Part shown: positions 25,764 through 34,191 of the stretch, piece by piece
How the letters are laid out: each line of letters begins with the position of its first letter
How positions within the stretch are numbered: position 1 is the stretch's first letter
Origin: an uncultured Bradyrhizobium sp.
Lineage (GTDB): Bacteria; Pseudomonadota; Alphaproteobacteria; Rhizobiales; Xanthobacteraceae
NCBI RefSeq assembly: GCF_936928535.1
Contig: NZ_CAKZHY010000080.1
Location: forward strand, 1 to 49,658
Direction of reading: 5' to 3'
Length of the DNA: 49,658 nt
Translations under genes and position numbers: made by a program
The notes under the pieces: generated by a model
Told to the model about the DNA's origin: nothing
What the model saw: the letters and a program-made list of their open reading frames with translations, nothing else
Databases searched by the model: none

Positions 25764-26864
25764 ATGGCTGACGTTGCATTGCGAAAAGTAGTCAAGCGTT
25801 ACGATGACGTTGAAGCCGTGCGCGGTATCGACCTCGATATCTCCGACCATGAGTTCATCGTGCTGGTCGGACCCTCCGGCTGCGGCAAGTCGACCACATT
25901 GCGCATGATCGCAGGGCTCGAGGATATCACCGACGGCGACATCATGATCGGCGGCGACGTCGTCAACGACGTGCCGCCGAAGGATCGCGACATCGCCATG
26001 GTGTTCCAGAATTACGCGCTCTATCCGCACATGACGGTGGCCGAGAATATGTCGTTCGGGCTGCGGCTGAAGCACTATCCCAAGGCCGAGATCAAGGCTC
26101 GGGTGACGGAAGCCGCGCGCCTGCTCGACATCACCGACCTGATCGACCGCAAGCCGAAACAGCTCTCCGGCGGCCAGCGCCAGCGCGTTGCCATGGGGCG
26201 CGCCATCGTGCGCAATCCAAAGGTCTTCCTGTTCGACGAGCCGCTGTCCAATCTCGACGCCAAGCTGCGCGTGCAGATGCGGATCGAGATCAAGAAGGTG
26301 CACCAGAAAGTGCGCACCACGACGGTCTATGTCACCCACGACCAGGTCGAGGCGATGACCTTGGCCGATCGCGTCGTGGTGATGAACAAGGGGCGCATCG
26401 AGCAGATCGGCACGCCGAACGAACTTTACCACAAGCCGGCAACACGTTTTGTCGCAGGCTTCATCGGCTCGCCCGCGATGAATTTCCTCCCGTGCCGACT
26501 AGAGGACGCCGGCGGCACGCTCCAGATCCGCCTGACCGACCGCATTGCCTTTGCGCTGCCTCCAGCCCGCGCCGCGCGCTACAACGCTTTGCCGCGGACC
26601 GACAGGCTGCTGCTCGGCATCCGGCCCGAGCATCTCACCGAGGCGCATGCGCATCTGGAGCCGGGGGTCGAGACCTTCGATACGGTGCTCGACGTCACCG
26701 AGCCGATGGGGATGGAGACGCTGGTCTATTTCGGCCTTGAAGGCACGCCGGTATGCGGCCGCGTCAATCCCAATGCCGGCGCCAAGGACGGGGCTCCCAT
26801 GCGTTTGGCGATGGACCTCAACAACATGCACCTGCTAAACGAGGAGACCGGCGTCGTGCTGTGA
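25764..26864 (+). CDS. Sugar ABC transporter ATPase (MalK/UgpC family)
   Basis: The 366-residue ATPase has Walker A GPSGCGKST, Q-loop AMVFQNYALYPHMTV, signature LSGGQRQRVAMGRAI, Walker B VFLFDEPLSNLDAKL and the H-switch VYVTHDQVEAMT. After residue ~240 comes the regulatory OB-fold (MalK-type) domain with FIGSPAMNFLPC and LLGIRPEHL. Such ATPases are often shared among several sugar transporters. The start ATG is 6 bases after the permease stop. Confidence 0.95.
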   Translation: MADVALRKVVKRYDDVEAVRGIDLDISDHEFIVLVGPSGCGKSTTLRMIAGLEDITDGDIMIGGDVVNDVPPKDRDIAMVFQNYALYPHMTVAENMSFGLRLKHYPKAEIKARVTEAARLLDITDLIDRKPKQLSGGQRQRVAMGRAIVRNPKVFLFDEPLSNLDAKLRVQMRIEIKKVHQKVRTTTVYVTHDQVEAMTLADRVVVMNKGRIEQIGTPNELYHKPATRFVAGFIGSPAMNFLPCRLEDAGGTLQIRLTDRIAFALPPARAARYNALPRTDRLLLGIRPEHLTEAHAHLEPGVETFDTVLDVTEPMGMETLVYFGLEGTPVCGRVNPNAGAKDGAPMRLAMDLNNMHLLNEETGVVL

Positions 26865-26899
26865 CGCCGGCCTTAAGAAACGCGAGCAGGCGGGGAGCG

Positions 26900-27889
26900 A
26901 TGACGACCAACAAGAAGAAGATTTTCGTCACACAAACTTTGTCGCAAGGGGCACGCGCCCTCCTCACCCAGCGGGACGATATCGAGCTCGTCGAGTTTGC
27001 CAACCTGATCTCGGCCGGGGATTTCGAGGCCCTGCTGAAGAGCCACGCGCCGGTCCACGGCGTGGCGCTCGGCGCCACTGCATTCGGCGAGACCGAGCTC
27101 GAAGCCGCCAAGGACATGAAGGTGGTGACCCGTATCGGCGTCGGCTACGACGCTGTCGATGTGCCCGCCCTCTCCCGCCGCAAGGTGCCGCTGATGGTCG
27201 CGGGCAGCGCGAACTCGCCCTCTGTCGCCGAGCAGGCGCTGTTCATGATGCTGACCTTGGCAAAGCGCGCCAATGAATTGCACGCCTGCGTCAGGGATGG
27301 CCAATGGGCCAACCGGCTCGGCATGCTGCCATTCGATCTCTACGGCAAGACCGTGCTGATCATCGGCTTCGGCCGCATCGGCAGCCGCACCGCCAAGCGC
27401 TGCCTGGCGATGGAAATGAACGTGCAGGTCTACGATCCCTACAAGGGAGCAGCCGACATCAAGGCCGCCAGCTGCGAGCCCGTCACTGACCTCGACGCGG
27501 CACTGCCCAACGCCGACTTCGTCACCATCCACTGTCCGAAGACGCCTGAAACCGTCGGCCTGTTCGACGCTGACAGGATCGGCCGGATGAAGCCGAGATC
27601 CTATCTCATCAACACCGCGCGTGGCGGCATCGTGAAGGAAGCCGCGCTGTACGACGCCCTGGTTTCCGGCAAGCTCGCCGGCGCCGGCATCGACGTGTTC
27701 GAGGTCGAGCCGCCGCCCGTCAGCAACAAGCTGTTCGCGCTGCCCAACGTCATCATCGCCCCGCACGTGGCCGGCGTCACAGTCGAGGCGGTCCAACGCA
27801 TGAGCGAGCAGACCGCACGCAATATCCTCAGCGTGCTGGATGGCGATCCCATCAGGCAAAACATCATCAATCAGGATGTGCTCAGCTGA
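26900..27889 (+). CDS. D-isomer-specific 2-hydroxyacid dehydrogenase
   Basis: The 329-residue NAD(P)-dependent enzyme belongs to the SerA/GyaR/hydroxypyruvate reductase superfamily. The start ATG at 26900 follows GGGGAG. The dinucleotide fold is VLIIGFGRIGSRTAK with an acidic residue at YDPY, favouring NAD(H). The catalytic set is Arg in NTARGGIV, Glu in DVFEVEPP and His in APHVAG. It is the last gene of the sugar ABC operon, 35 bases after the ATPase, and is likely to oxidise or reduce a product of the imported compound. SerA proper is unlikely: the C-terminal ACT domain is absent. Confidence 0.9.
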   Translation: MTTNKKKIFVTQTLSQGARALLTQRDDIELVEFANLISAGDFEALLKSHAPVHGVALGATAFGETELEAAKDMKVVTRIGVGYDAVDVPALSRRKVPLMVAGSANSPSVAEQALFMMLTLAKRANELHACVRDGQWANRLGMLPFDLYGKTVLIIGFGRIGSRTAKRCLAMEMNVQVYDPYKGAADIKAASCEPVTDLDAALPNADFVTIHCPKTPETVGLFDADRIGRMKPRSYLINTARGGIVKEAALYDALVSGKLAGAGIDVFEVEPPPVSNKLFALPNVIIAPHVAGVTVEAVQRMSEQTARNILSVLDGDPIRQNIINQDVLS

Positions 27890-27896
27890 CGCGAAA

Positions 27897-27929
27897 CCGA
27901 AGGCGGGACGGCATCTCGCCCGCCTTCGG
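27897..27929 (+). terminator. Hairpin ending the sugar ABC operon
   Basis: CCGAAGGCGGG (27897-27907) pairs perfectly with CCCGCCTTCGG (27919-27929) across an 11-base loop. No T run follows, so termination may be factor-assisted. Confidence 0.5.
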
Positions 27930-28059
27930 AAGGCCAGAATGCGTCCCATTTTGGTGCAGATCGGGCCCCAACTCAGCCTTAATCAAACCCGCGTAATGTC
28001 ACCAGCCGCGGCGGCAGTGGGACAGACTTGCCGGCCGCGTCGAGCTGGAGGATGGACCC

Positions 28060-28539
28060 TTGTCAGAGATCGACCCGACCGACCACGCGCTGGCGACCAT
28101 CGCCAGCATTCTGGAGCACCCCGAGCCGACCCTTGTTGTCCGCGAGACCGAGATCATTCGCGAGACCGAGTTCGTGGTCGGTGGCGAGCACTTGGCTCAC
28201 GAAGAACATCATGTGGTCGACGAGCATCCCGTGGTCGAGGAGCAGCCGCTGGTCCCTGATCACACCGATGCGGACGGGTACAGCAAGGTCGGTCCCGGCC
28301 CCATGGTGGCGATCCGCCTGAAATGGACGGTCCATCGCGGCGATGACGGCCAGTACTACGTGCACGAGACCATCGGCGAGCAGTCCACGCCCGTGGTCAG
28401 CGGCCCCATGAGCAGCGAAGCCGCTGTGCATTTTGTCGACGAACACGAGAATGAGGCCAACAAGCGCTTCGAGCTGCTGCGCAGCGAGATCGCCGGCCGC
28501 AGCTCGCTCGCCGATTACGAGCGCAAGGGCGAAGCGTAG
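28060..28539 (+). CDS. His/Glu-rich hypothetical protein
   Basis: The 159-residue protein begins at TTG 28060, supported by a strong GGAGG eight bases upstream; no ATG is available in frame. Residues ~35-70 are a histidine- and acid-rich stretch (EHLAHEEHHVVDEHPVVEEQ) that could bind divalent metal. The second half has a small beta-like unit (VAIRLKWTVHRGDDGQYYVHE) and a helix (EAAVHFVDEHENEANKRFEL). It is strongly acidic with no signal peptide. Function is unknown. Its TAG abuts the stop of the convergent DUF1993 gene with no spare base. Confidence 0.65.
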   Translation: MSEIDPTDHALATIASILEHPEPTLVVRETEIIRETEFVVGGEHLAHEEHHVVDEHPVVEEQPLVPDHTDADGYSKVGPGPMVAIRLKWTVHRGDDGQYYVHETIGEQSTPVVSGPMSSEAAVHFVDEHENEANKRFELLRSEIAGRSSLADYERKGEA

Positions 28540-29037
28540 CTACTTCCGTCCCAAAAAATCCTTCTTCACGAGCTCGACGCCTGCGTGCCGCAACAGGTCG
28601 TACGCGGTCGTGACGTGAAAGAAGAACTGCGGGACGCTGTTGGTGAGCAGCAGCGTCCGCCCGGTAAAGGGCAGCTCGGTCCCGTTCTTCAGCTTGAAGA
28701 AGACTTTCAGCTCCGCGGCCGCGTCGATCTCGGTGCGCGGCAGGCTTTCAATGAACTCGATTGAGGTGGCGATCCGCGCCTGGAGCCCGGCCATATCGTG
28801 CTCCAGCGGCGGCAGCGCGACCGGCTCGCACTGCGCCAGCAAGGCCGGTGCCACGGTTGCGTGTCGGCAGGCTTCGCCGACCTGCTGCGCCAGATCGTAC
28901 ATGTTTGGCGCCATGCGCATGCCGAGCAGGACCGCCGGGTTGAACTTGCGGGTCTCGGCATGGGTAACGCCTTTGTCGAGCAGCACGGACAGATTGCGCA
29001 AGTACGGCACGAACAGGCCGACCGAGGCCTCGTACAT
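28540..29037 (-). CDS. DUF1993 family protein
   Basis: The 165-residue protein starts at the ATG ending at 29037 (a GTG four codons earlier is possible). It has the DUF1993 pattern: SVGLFVPYLRNLSVLLDKG, RMAPNMYDLAQQV, HDMAGLQARIATSIEFIESL and the C-terminal FFFHVTTAYDLLRHAGV. The fold is a four-helix bundle related to DinB-like metalloproteins; the function is unknown. It diverges from the solute-binding protein gene whose upstream repeat occupies much of the shared region. Confidence 0.85.
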   Translation of the reverse strand: MYEASVGLFVPYLRNLSVLLDKGVTHAETRKFNPAVLLGMRMAPNMYDLAQQVGEACRHATVAPALLAQCEPVALPPLEHDMAGLQARIATSIEFIESLPRTEIDAAAELKVFFKLKNGTELPFTGRTLLLTNSVPQFFFHVTTAYDLLRHAGVELVKKDFLGRK

Positions 29038-29142
29038 CGAGATCGTCACTTCAAGATTCCCTTCAATTCCATCTCGCCAGACACTGGCATCTGGTCTAAA
29101 TCCACGTCCCAAGAGCTGCACAGTGACAGCTTGGGCATGAGT

Positions 29143-29211
29143 GGAAAAGACTTGGCTGAAAAAGTCTTGGCTGGAAGAAACTTGGCTGGAAGAGACTTGG
29201 GTGGAAAAGAG
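29143..29211 (+). repeat. 15-bp tandem repeat, four copies plus a partial
   Basis: Units GGAAAAGACTTGGCT, GAAAAAGTCTTGGCT, GGAAGAAACTTGGCT and GGAAGAGACTTGGGT run from 29143 to 29202, then a partial GGAAAAGAG abuts ATG 29212. Each unit opens with an SD-like purine run. Read in frame with the downstream gene they encode pentapeptides GKDLA, EKVLA, GRNLA, GRDLG. Confidence 0.85.
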
Positions 29212-29994
29212 ATGACCTTTCGAATCCTGGCGGCGTTGGCCGTGACGTTGCTGGCAAACTTCTCGGCTTACGCGCAGCAGCCGGCTCCGTCTCGGCTGGA
29301 TGACATCATCAAGCGCGGGACCTTGCGCGTCGGCATGACCGGCGACTACAAGCCCTTCACCTATCTGGACAAGGCGACGCAGCAGTTTTCCGGTTTCGAC
29401 GTCGACATGGCGGAAGCGCTGGGCAAGGCGCTTGGCGTCAAGGTCGAGTTCGTGCCGACGGCCTGGCCGAAACTGATGAAGGATTTCGAGGCCGACCAGT
29501 TCGACATCGCCATGGGCGGCGTCTCGGTGACGTTGGACCGCCAGAAGAAGGGCTACTTCTCGGTGCCGATCATGCGCGAAGGCAAGACGCCGATCGCGCG
29601 CTGCGCCGATGTCGGCAAGTATCAGAGCATCGCCGATATCGACAAGAAGGGCACCCGCGTCATCGTCAATCCCGGCGGCACCAATGAGCGTTTCGCGCGC
29701 GCCAACATCAAGGACGCCGAGATCACAGTATTCCCCGACAATACCGAGATCTTCCACGAGATCGCCAAGGGCAACGCCGACCTGATGATGACGGACGCCT
29801 CTGAGACCCGCTACCAGCAGAAGCAAAACTCAGGCGTGCTCTGCGCGGTGCATCCGGACAAGCCGTTCGATTTCTCGGAGAAGGCCTATTGGCTCCAGCG
29901 CGACATGGCGCTGAAGGCCTTCGTCGACCAATGGCTGCACATCTCCATGGAGGACGGCAGCTACAAGAAGATCTACGCCGCCTGGTTCGACTAG
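29212..29994 (+). CDS. Polar amino-acid/cyclohexadienyl dehydratase-type solute-binding protein
   Basis: The 260-residue protein starts at ATG 29212, because a Sec signal peptide (RILAALAVTLLANFSAYA) follows immediately. An in-frame ATG at 29138 would add 25 residues made from the tandem repeat. The mature part is a type 3 solute-binding fold: IIKRGTLRVGMTGDYKPFTYLD, GFDVDMAEALGKALGV, FDIAMGGVSVTLDRQKKGYF and the arginine-containing ligand segment. Similar proteins are annotated as cyclohexadienyl dehydratase or amino-acid binding proteins. No permease or ATPase is adjacent, which favours an enzyme or orphan binding protein. Confidence 0.88.
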   Translation: MTFRILAALAVTLLANFSAYAQQPAPSRLDDIIKRGTLRVGMTGDYKPFTYLDKATQQFSGFDVDMAEALGKALGVKVEFVPTAWPKLMKDFEADQFDIAMGGVSVTLDRQKKGYFSVPIMREGKTPIARCADVGKYQSIADIDKKGTRVIVNPGGTNERFARANIKDAEITVFPDNTEIFHEIAKGNADLMMTDASETRYQQKQNSGVLCAVHPDKPFDFSEKAYWLQRDMALKAFVDQWLHISMEDGSYKKIYAAWFD

Positions 29995-29995
29995 C

Positions 29996-30496
29996 ATGCG
30001 GCCGATGATCGCGTTGGCGACGGCGCTCGCGCTGACCGGAGCCGGCGGCGCGTTCGGCCAGACGCCCTTCACGCCCGCGACTGGCCCGACCTGCAAGGAC
30101 CAATCCAAGGAAGGGTTCGGGCTGTGGACCTGCCCGGGGCCGGCCGGCTATGTCGTGCGTTTCGCCGACGAGGGCAACATCGTCTCCCTGACGATCGCGC
30201 CCAGGCGCGCGATCGAGAAGGTGCAGGGGCCGACCGCGCAATGGCGCGGCGCCGGCAAGGCTCTTGGCGACAAGGTGCAGTGGATCATGCGCGGCGGCGT
30301 TCCCAGGGCCGCGGTGATCCGGACCTGGAGCCGGGTCGGTGACGATGAGCGCGAGGTCCAGGAGCTCTCGGTATTCGCGATCAATGGCGAGAAAGCCTGC
30401 CTCGTTAGTGCGGTGGAAATCCACACCGACAAGGCCAATGCGGCGGCCCTCGCCCGTGCCGAACAGGCCGCCGATTCGCATTGCCCGGAGAAGTAG
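29996..30496 (+). CDS. Secreted hypothetical protein
   Basis: The 166-residue protein begins one base after the stop of the binding-protein gene, so the two are probably co-translated. It has a signal peptide (MIALATALALTGAGGAFG). The mature domain contains four cysteines (TCKDQ, TCPGP, ACLVS and HCPEK), suggesting two disulfides, and reads as a compact alpha/beta domain with VVRFADEGNIVSLTIAP. I do not recognise a characterised family. Confidence 0.75.
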   Translation: MRPMIALATALALTGAGGAFGQTPFTPATGPTCKDQSKEGFGLWTCPGPAGYVVRFADEGNIVSLTIAPRRAIEKVQGPTAQWRGAGKALGDKVQWIMRGGVPRAAVIRTWSRVGDDEREVQELSVFAINGEKACLVSAVEIHTDKANAAALARAEQAADSHCPEK

Positions 30497-30651
30497 CCGG
30501 AACCGCCCGTCCAACTCTCGACCGCGTTCGGCCTTGTTGAACCCGGGACCGCCGGCAGACGACTCATACCGTGACAGTGATCCAGATCACTTTTCGCAGA
30601 TGAACCGGGGCGTAAGCGTCGGTGCGGGGACCAGCTTTTCGGGAGATGGAA

Positions 30652-31542
30652 ATGAGGAAGCTGTTGGCCACGGCCGCATTCCTTTTGGCGAGCACCGCAG
30701 CGCAGGCGCAGTACACATTCGAGTATGGCGGGCGCACCATCCGCATCGATCCGGACCGCGGCACGGTGCAGATCCCCGGCGTGTACGACAACACTGGCCA
30801 GGGCAAGGCCAAGAAAGCCAAGAAGAACGACACCAAGCAGGACCAGCAGGCGCCGCAGCAGGCCAAGGGCGATCCGCAAACGCCGTCCGCTCCCGCTCCA
30901 GCCCCCTCGCCTGTAGCCGCGCCCCCGGGAGCGGAACAAGCGCCTGCGACATCTGCCCCCGCAGCCGCAGCGCCGCCTCCGGCCCCGCCGCCCGCAGTTG
31001 CTCCGCCTCCGGCGGCAACGGCCAGCACTGCTCCGGCCGAAGAGATGGTGCCGCCGCCACAACCGGCTCCGAGCGCGGCCCCGACGGTGGCTGCGGTGCC
31101 GCCCGCACCACCTCCACCGCCGGCTCCGAGCCTCGCTGCCACGCCACCAGCACCGCCGGCTGCACCTGCACCAGCCCCTGCTCCCGTTCAGGCCGCGGCT
31201 ATCGCGCCGCCGCCTCCTGCAGCCGCGCCCGCGCGCGATCTCAATTCGCCGCTCGGCGTCTGGCTCACCGAGGAGAAGGAAGGCAAGGTCCGCATCGAGC
31301 AGTGCGGCAATAATCTGTGCGGCTATTCAGTCGACAGCAAATCGAACCAGAATGGCGAGCAGGTGCTGATCAACATGAAGCCCGGCAAGGACCAGAAATG
31401 GTCGGGCCGCATCCTCGACCCCAACTCGGGCTCGACCTACGATTCGACGATCACGCTAAGGGGCACTGACCGCCTGCGCGTGCAAGGCTGTGCCTTTGGC
31501 GGCATGTTCTGCGGCGGTCAAACCTGGACGCGCGTGAACTAG
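30652..31542 (+). CDS. Secreted DUF2147 protein with Pro/Ala-rich linker
   Basis: The 296-residue protein starts at ATG 30652, which is correctly spaced from GGGAG. After the signal peptide (MRKLLATAAFLLASTAAQA) comes a short domain (YTFEYGGRTIRIDPDRGTVQ), a Lys/Gln-rich stretch, and ~130 residues of proline/alanine repeat (APAPAPSPVAAPPG and so on). The C-terminal ~95 residues are a DUF2147 domain: SPLGVWLTEEKEGKVRIEQC, NLCGYSV and GCAFGGMFCGGQTWTRV. The long flexible linker suggests reach across the periplasm or peptidoglycan. Function of DUF2147 is unknown. A strong hairpin terminator follows. Confidence 0.82.
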   Translation: MRKLLATAAFLLASTAAQAQYTFEYGGRTIRIDPDRGTVQIPGVYDNTGQGKAKKAKKNDTKQDQQAPQQAKGDPQTPSAPAPAPSPVAAPPGAEQAPATSAPAAAAPPPAPPPAVAPPPAATASTAPAEEMVPPPQPAPSAAPTVAAVPPAPPPPPAPSLAATPPAPPAAPAPAPAPVQAAAIAPPPPAAAPARDLNSPLGVWLTEEKEGKVRIEQCGNNLCGYSVDSKSNQNGEQVLINMKPGKDQKWSGRILDPNSGSTYDSTITLRGTDRLRVQGCAFGGMFCGGQTWTRVN

Positions 31543-31572
31543 GGCCGCGCTCGACAGTTTCGAAAAAGACGA

Positions 31573-31596
31573 GGGGCCCGTGATACGGGCCCCTTT
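31573..31596 (+). terminator. Intrinsic terminator
   Basis: GGGGCCCGT (31573-31581), loop GAT, ACGGGCCCC (31585-31593), then TTT. Confidence 0.75.
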
Positions 31597-31720
31597 GCGT
31601 TGCGACGGTGCCCGCGATGTGCGTCGCCTCACAGAGGATTTGGCGCGCGTGACAGTCCTCACATCGCTCCTTCCGCGGCGGTGACACTATCCCCGCACGG
31701 TCAAATCAAAGGGGCGTGTC

Positions 31721-32077
31721 ATGAACGGATTTCGCAAGGGTCTCTTCGCTACCATTATCGCCATCGCCTTCCCGCTCGCGCAGGCGGATGCAGCGGGCTC
31801 GGCCTTCGACGGGACATGGAATGTCCGCATCTCGTCGTCGAGCGAAACCTGCGGCAACGGCTCGACCGTCGCGATCGGCATCAGCAACGGCCAGATCGCC
31901 TCGAGCAGCGCGGCGGTGACAGCGTCAGGCCGGGTCGCCGATGCCGGCGGCATCAGCGTCAGCTTGAGCACCGGCATCAAGCATGCCGTCGGCTCCGGCC
32001 GGCTCAGCGGCACGTCCGGCTCCGGCACATGGCGTGGCGCCATGTGCTCGGGGACGTGGACCGCAGAGCGGATGTGA
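31721..32077 (+). CDS. Secreted hypothetical beta-domain protein
   Basis: The 118-residue protein starts at ATG 31721 and carries a signal peptide (FATIIAIAFPLAQADA). The mature ~90 residues are Ser/Gly-rich and strand-forming (FDGTWNVRISSSSETCGNG, GRVADAGGISVSLSTG, SGSGTWRGAMCSGTWTAERM), with two cysteines near the ends. It looks like a small periplasmic beta-barrel or sandwich of the kind seen in many Bradyrhizobium genomes. No function is known. It converges on the cupin gene. Confidence 0.72.
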   Translation: MNGFRKGLFATIIAIAFPLAQADAAGSAFDGTWNVRISSSSETCGNGSTVAIGISNGQIASSSAAVTASGRVADAGGISVSLSTGIKHAVGSGRLSGTSGSGTWRGAMCSGTWTAERM

Positions 32078-32089
32078 GCGGCGCGCTCT

Positions 32090-32494
32090 CTAGCCCAGCG
32101 GCGCACCGTATTCGGCGTCAGTGACCGGCTCGAGCCAGGTCGAGAACACGCCGTCGAGCGCTTCCTGCATGGCGATGTGGCACATGCTGTTACCCGGCGA
32201 GGCGCCGTGCCAATGCACTTCACCCGGCGGAATCCAGACGGTGTCGCCGGGGCGGATTTCCTTGACTGGGCCGCCCTTGGTCTGGACGCGGCCGACGCCT
32301 GAAATCACGTAGAGGGTCTGCCCGAGCGGATGGTGGTGCCAGTTGGTGCGCGCGCCCGGCTCGAAGGAGACGCGCGAGACGTTCAGCCGCGCCGGCGCGG
32401 GTGCCATGTTGATGGGGTCCTGCAACACGGTGCCGGTGAAATTTTCCTTGGGCGCGCGGCGGGTCGGCCGCGTGCCTGCGAGGGTGATGTCCAT
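32090..32494 (-). CDS. Manganese cupin, hydroxynitrile lyase-like
   Basis: The 134-residue single-domain cupin closely follows the bacterial cupin hydroxynitrile lyases (the Granulicella tundricola enzyme): FTGTVLQDP, FEPGARTNWHHHPLGQTLYV, PGDTVWIPPGEVHWHGASP and MQEALDG…VTDAEYG. Metal ligands fall at His53, His55, Gln59 and His94, which as I recall are the same numbers as in that enzyme. Those proteins cleave cyanohydrins such as mandelonitrile in vitro, but their natural role is unsettled. It is downstream of an RraA-like gene on the same strand, 18 bases away. Confidence 0.85.
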   Translation of the reverse strand: MDITLAGTRPTRRAPKENFTGTVLQDPINMAPAPARLNVSRVSFEPGARTNWHHHPLGQTLYVISGVGRVQTKGGPVKEIRPGDTVWIPPGEVHWHGASPGNSMCHIAMQEALDGVFSTWLEPVTDAEYGAPLG

Positions 32495-32512
32495 GGGGGT
32501 CCTCGTTTCCTG

Positions 32513-33211
32513 TTACTTCTTGCTGGCGGCGTAGCGCGCCTTGGTCTCGGCGTTCATGGGATAGAGGCCCGGCAGCGCCGCGCCGTTGTTCACCTCGTTG
32601 ACGATCCAGGCTTCCATCCGCTCCTGCTCGACGCCCTCATTGAGGACGTGATCGAGCATCGCCGCCGGGATCAGCACGCAGCCGTCCTGGTCGGCGACGA
32701 CGATGTCGTTCGGGAACACGGCGACGCCGCCGCAGCCGATCGGCTCCCCCCAGCCGACGAAGGTCAGGCCGGCCACGGACGGCGGCGCGGCATAGCCGTC
32801 GCACCACACCGGAAGATTGGTGCCGAGCACGCCCTCGACGTCACGCACGACGCCGTCGGTGACGAGCGCGGTGACCCCGCGCTTCATCATGCGGGCGCAG
32901 AGGATGTCGCCGAAGATGCCGGCGTCGGTGATGCCCATGGCGTCGACCACGGCAATGCAGCCCTCCGGCATCGCCTCGATCGCGGTGCGCGTCGAGATCG
33001 GCGACGACCAGGATTCCGGCGTCGCCAGATCCTCACGCGCCGGCACGAAGCGCAGCGTGAAGGCAGGTCCCACCAGGCGCGGCAGGCCCGGGCGAAGCGG
33101 ACGCGCGCCGCGCATCCACACATTGCGCAGGCCCTTCTTCAGCAGGACCGTGGTGATGGTGGCGGTGGTGATGCCGGCAAGGGTCTTGCGGGCTTCGGGG
33201 GACAGCGACAT
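32513..33211 (-). CDS. RraA-like / HMG-CHA aldolase family protein
   Basis: The 232-residue protein starts at the ATG ending at 33211. It has the RraA fold shared by the RNase E inhibitor and class II pyruvate aldolases: TATITTVLLKKG, VVDAMGITDAGIFGDILCARM, ALVTDGVVRDVEGV and DIVVADQDGCVLIP. The G-x20-R-D-like motif (GDILCARMM…DGVVRD) is typical of the metal-dependent aldolase/oxaloacetate decarboxylase branch, so an enzyme role is more likely than RNase regulation. It pairs with the cupin gene and diverges from pxpB across ~248 bases. Confidence 0.82.
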   Translation of the reverse strand: MSLSPEARKTLAGITTATITTVLLKKGLRNVWMRGARPLRPGLPRLVGPAFTLRFVPAREDLATPESWSSPISTRTAIEAMPEGCIAVVDAMGITDAGIFGDILCARMMKRGVTALVTDGVVRDVEGVLGTNLPVWCDGYAAPPSVAGLTFVGWGEPIGCGGVAVFPNDIVVADQDGCVLIPAAMLDHVLNEGVEQERMEAWIVNEVNNGAALPGLYPMNAETKARYAASKK

Positions 33212-33459
33212 GGAAACAGACGAGCTCCGGGGTGCGGGAAAGGACGCGCGCATCTTGCGAGCCGGAGACTTCCCGTCAAGGCCCAAAGCCCTGTCGAGAA
33301 CGCAGGTCCGCCGGGCTGTTATGCGACGCGATAACAAGGCTTTATCGTCACCCCCAGCATTAATTTATTGGACTTGCGGGCGCATTTACGCGAAGCAGGG
33401 TTGAGGCGGAACTCAAGGTCGAGCCCGCGCATTTCCTCAAGGCCCGAATTCGACATCTC

Positions 33460-34191
33460 ATGGCCGCGACGCTTCCCCCGCCCCGCCTTCTGCCCAGTGG
33501 CGATAGCGCCGTCACGGTCGAGTTCAGCCGCACCATCGACGACGCTGCCAACGAACGCGTGCTCGCACTCGACAAGGCGCTGCTGGCAGCGCCCATCGAG
33601 GGCATCTCCGAGACGATCCCGACCTATCGCTCGCTGCTGGTGCATTATGATCCCGGCAAGATCGGGTTCGATGCGCTCGGCGAAAAACTTCTTGCCCTCG
33701 CCAGCCAGCCGTTGCCGCCTACCACAACAGCACGGCGCTGGCGCATTCCCGTCGCCTATGGCGGCGAGCATGGCATCGACCTCGAGGATGTCGCGAAAGC
33801 GCTGAACACCACGCCTGATGACATCGTCGCCCGGCACGCCGGCGGCGATTATCGCGTCGCCATGATCGGCTTCACGCCGGGCTGGTCCTATCTCAGCGGC
33901 CTCGACAAATCGCTGCACATGTCTCGGCGGGAGAGCCCGCGGCTGTTCACACCCGCAGGCACGATCTCGATCGGCGGCATCCAGGCCGGCATCCAGTGCC
34001 TGGCCGCGCCGAGCGGATGGCAGCTGCTCGGACGTACCCCGGTCAGGACCTATCATCTCCACCGCAATCCAACCTTCCTCACCGAGCCCGGTGATCGCGT
34101 GACGTTTTTTGCGATCGACCACAAGACGTTCGAGGAGCTGAATCGCGCGGCCGAGGCCGGCGAGATCGTCGCCGAGCAGGTCGACGCATGA
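33460..34191 (+). CDS. pxpB: 5-oxoprolinase subunit PxpB
   Basis: The 243-residue cytoplasmic protein is the KipI-like subunit of the ATP-dependent PxpABC 5-oxoprolinase, which opens 5-oxoproline to glutamate. Signature segments: RLLPSGDSAVTVEFSR at the N-terminus, then IPVAYGGEHGIDLEDVA, VAMIGFTPGWSYLSGL, SRRESPRLFTPAGTISIGG and GWQLLGRTP. It is the first of three genes and overlaps pxpC by 4 bases (ATGA). The gene is divergent from the RraA/cupin pair. Confidence 0.95.
   Translation: MAATLPPPRLLPSGDSAVTVEFSRTIDDAANERVLALDKALLAAPIEGISETIPTYRSLLVHYDPGKIGFDALGEKLLALASQPLPPTTTARRWRIPVAYGGEHGIDLEDVAKALNTTPDDIVARHAGGDYRVAMIGFTPGWSYLSGLDKSLHMSRRESPRLFTPAGTISIGGIQAGIQCLAAPSGWQLLGRTPVRTYHLHRNPTFLTEPGDRVTFFAIDHKTFEELNRAAEAGEIVAEQVDA

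Noticed and set aside
25104..26432. 442-codon minus-strand frame opposite the permease and ATPase genes
   Set aside because: It spans two clearly real genes on the other strand and has shadow composition.
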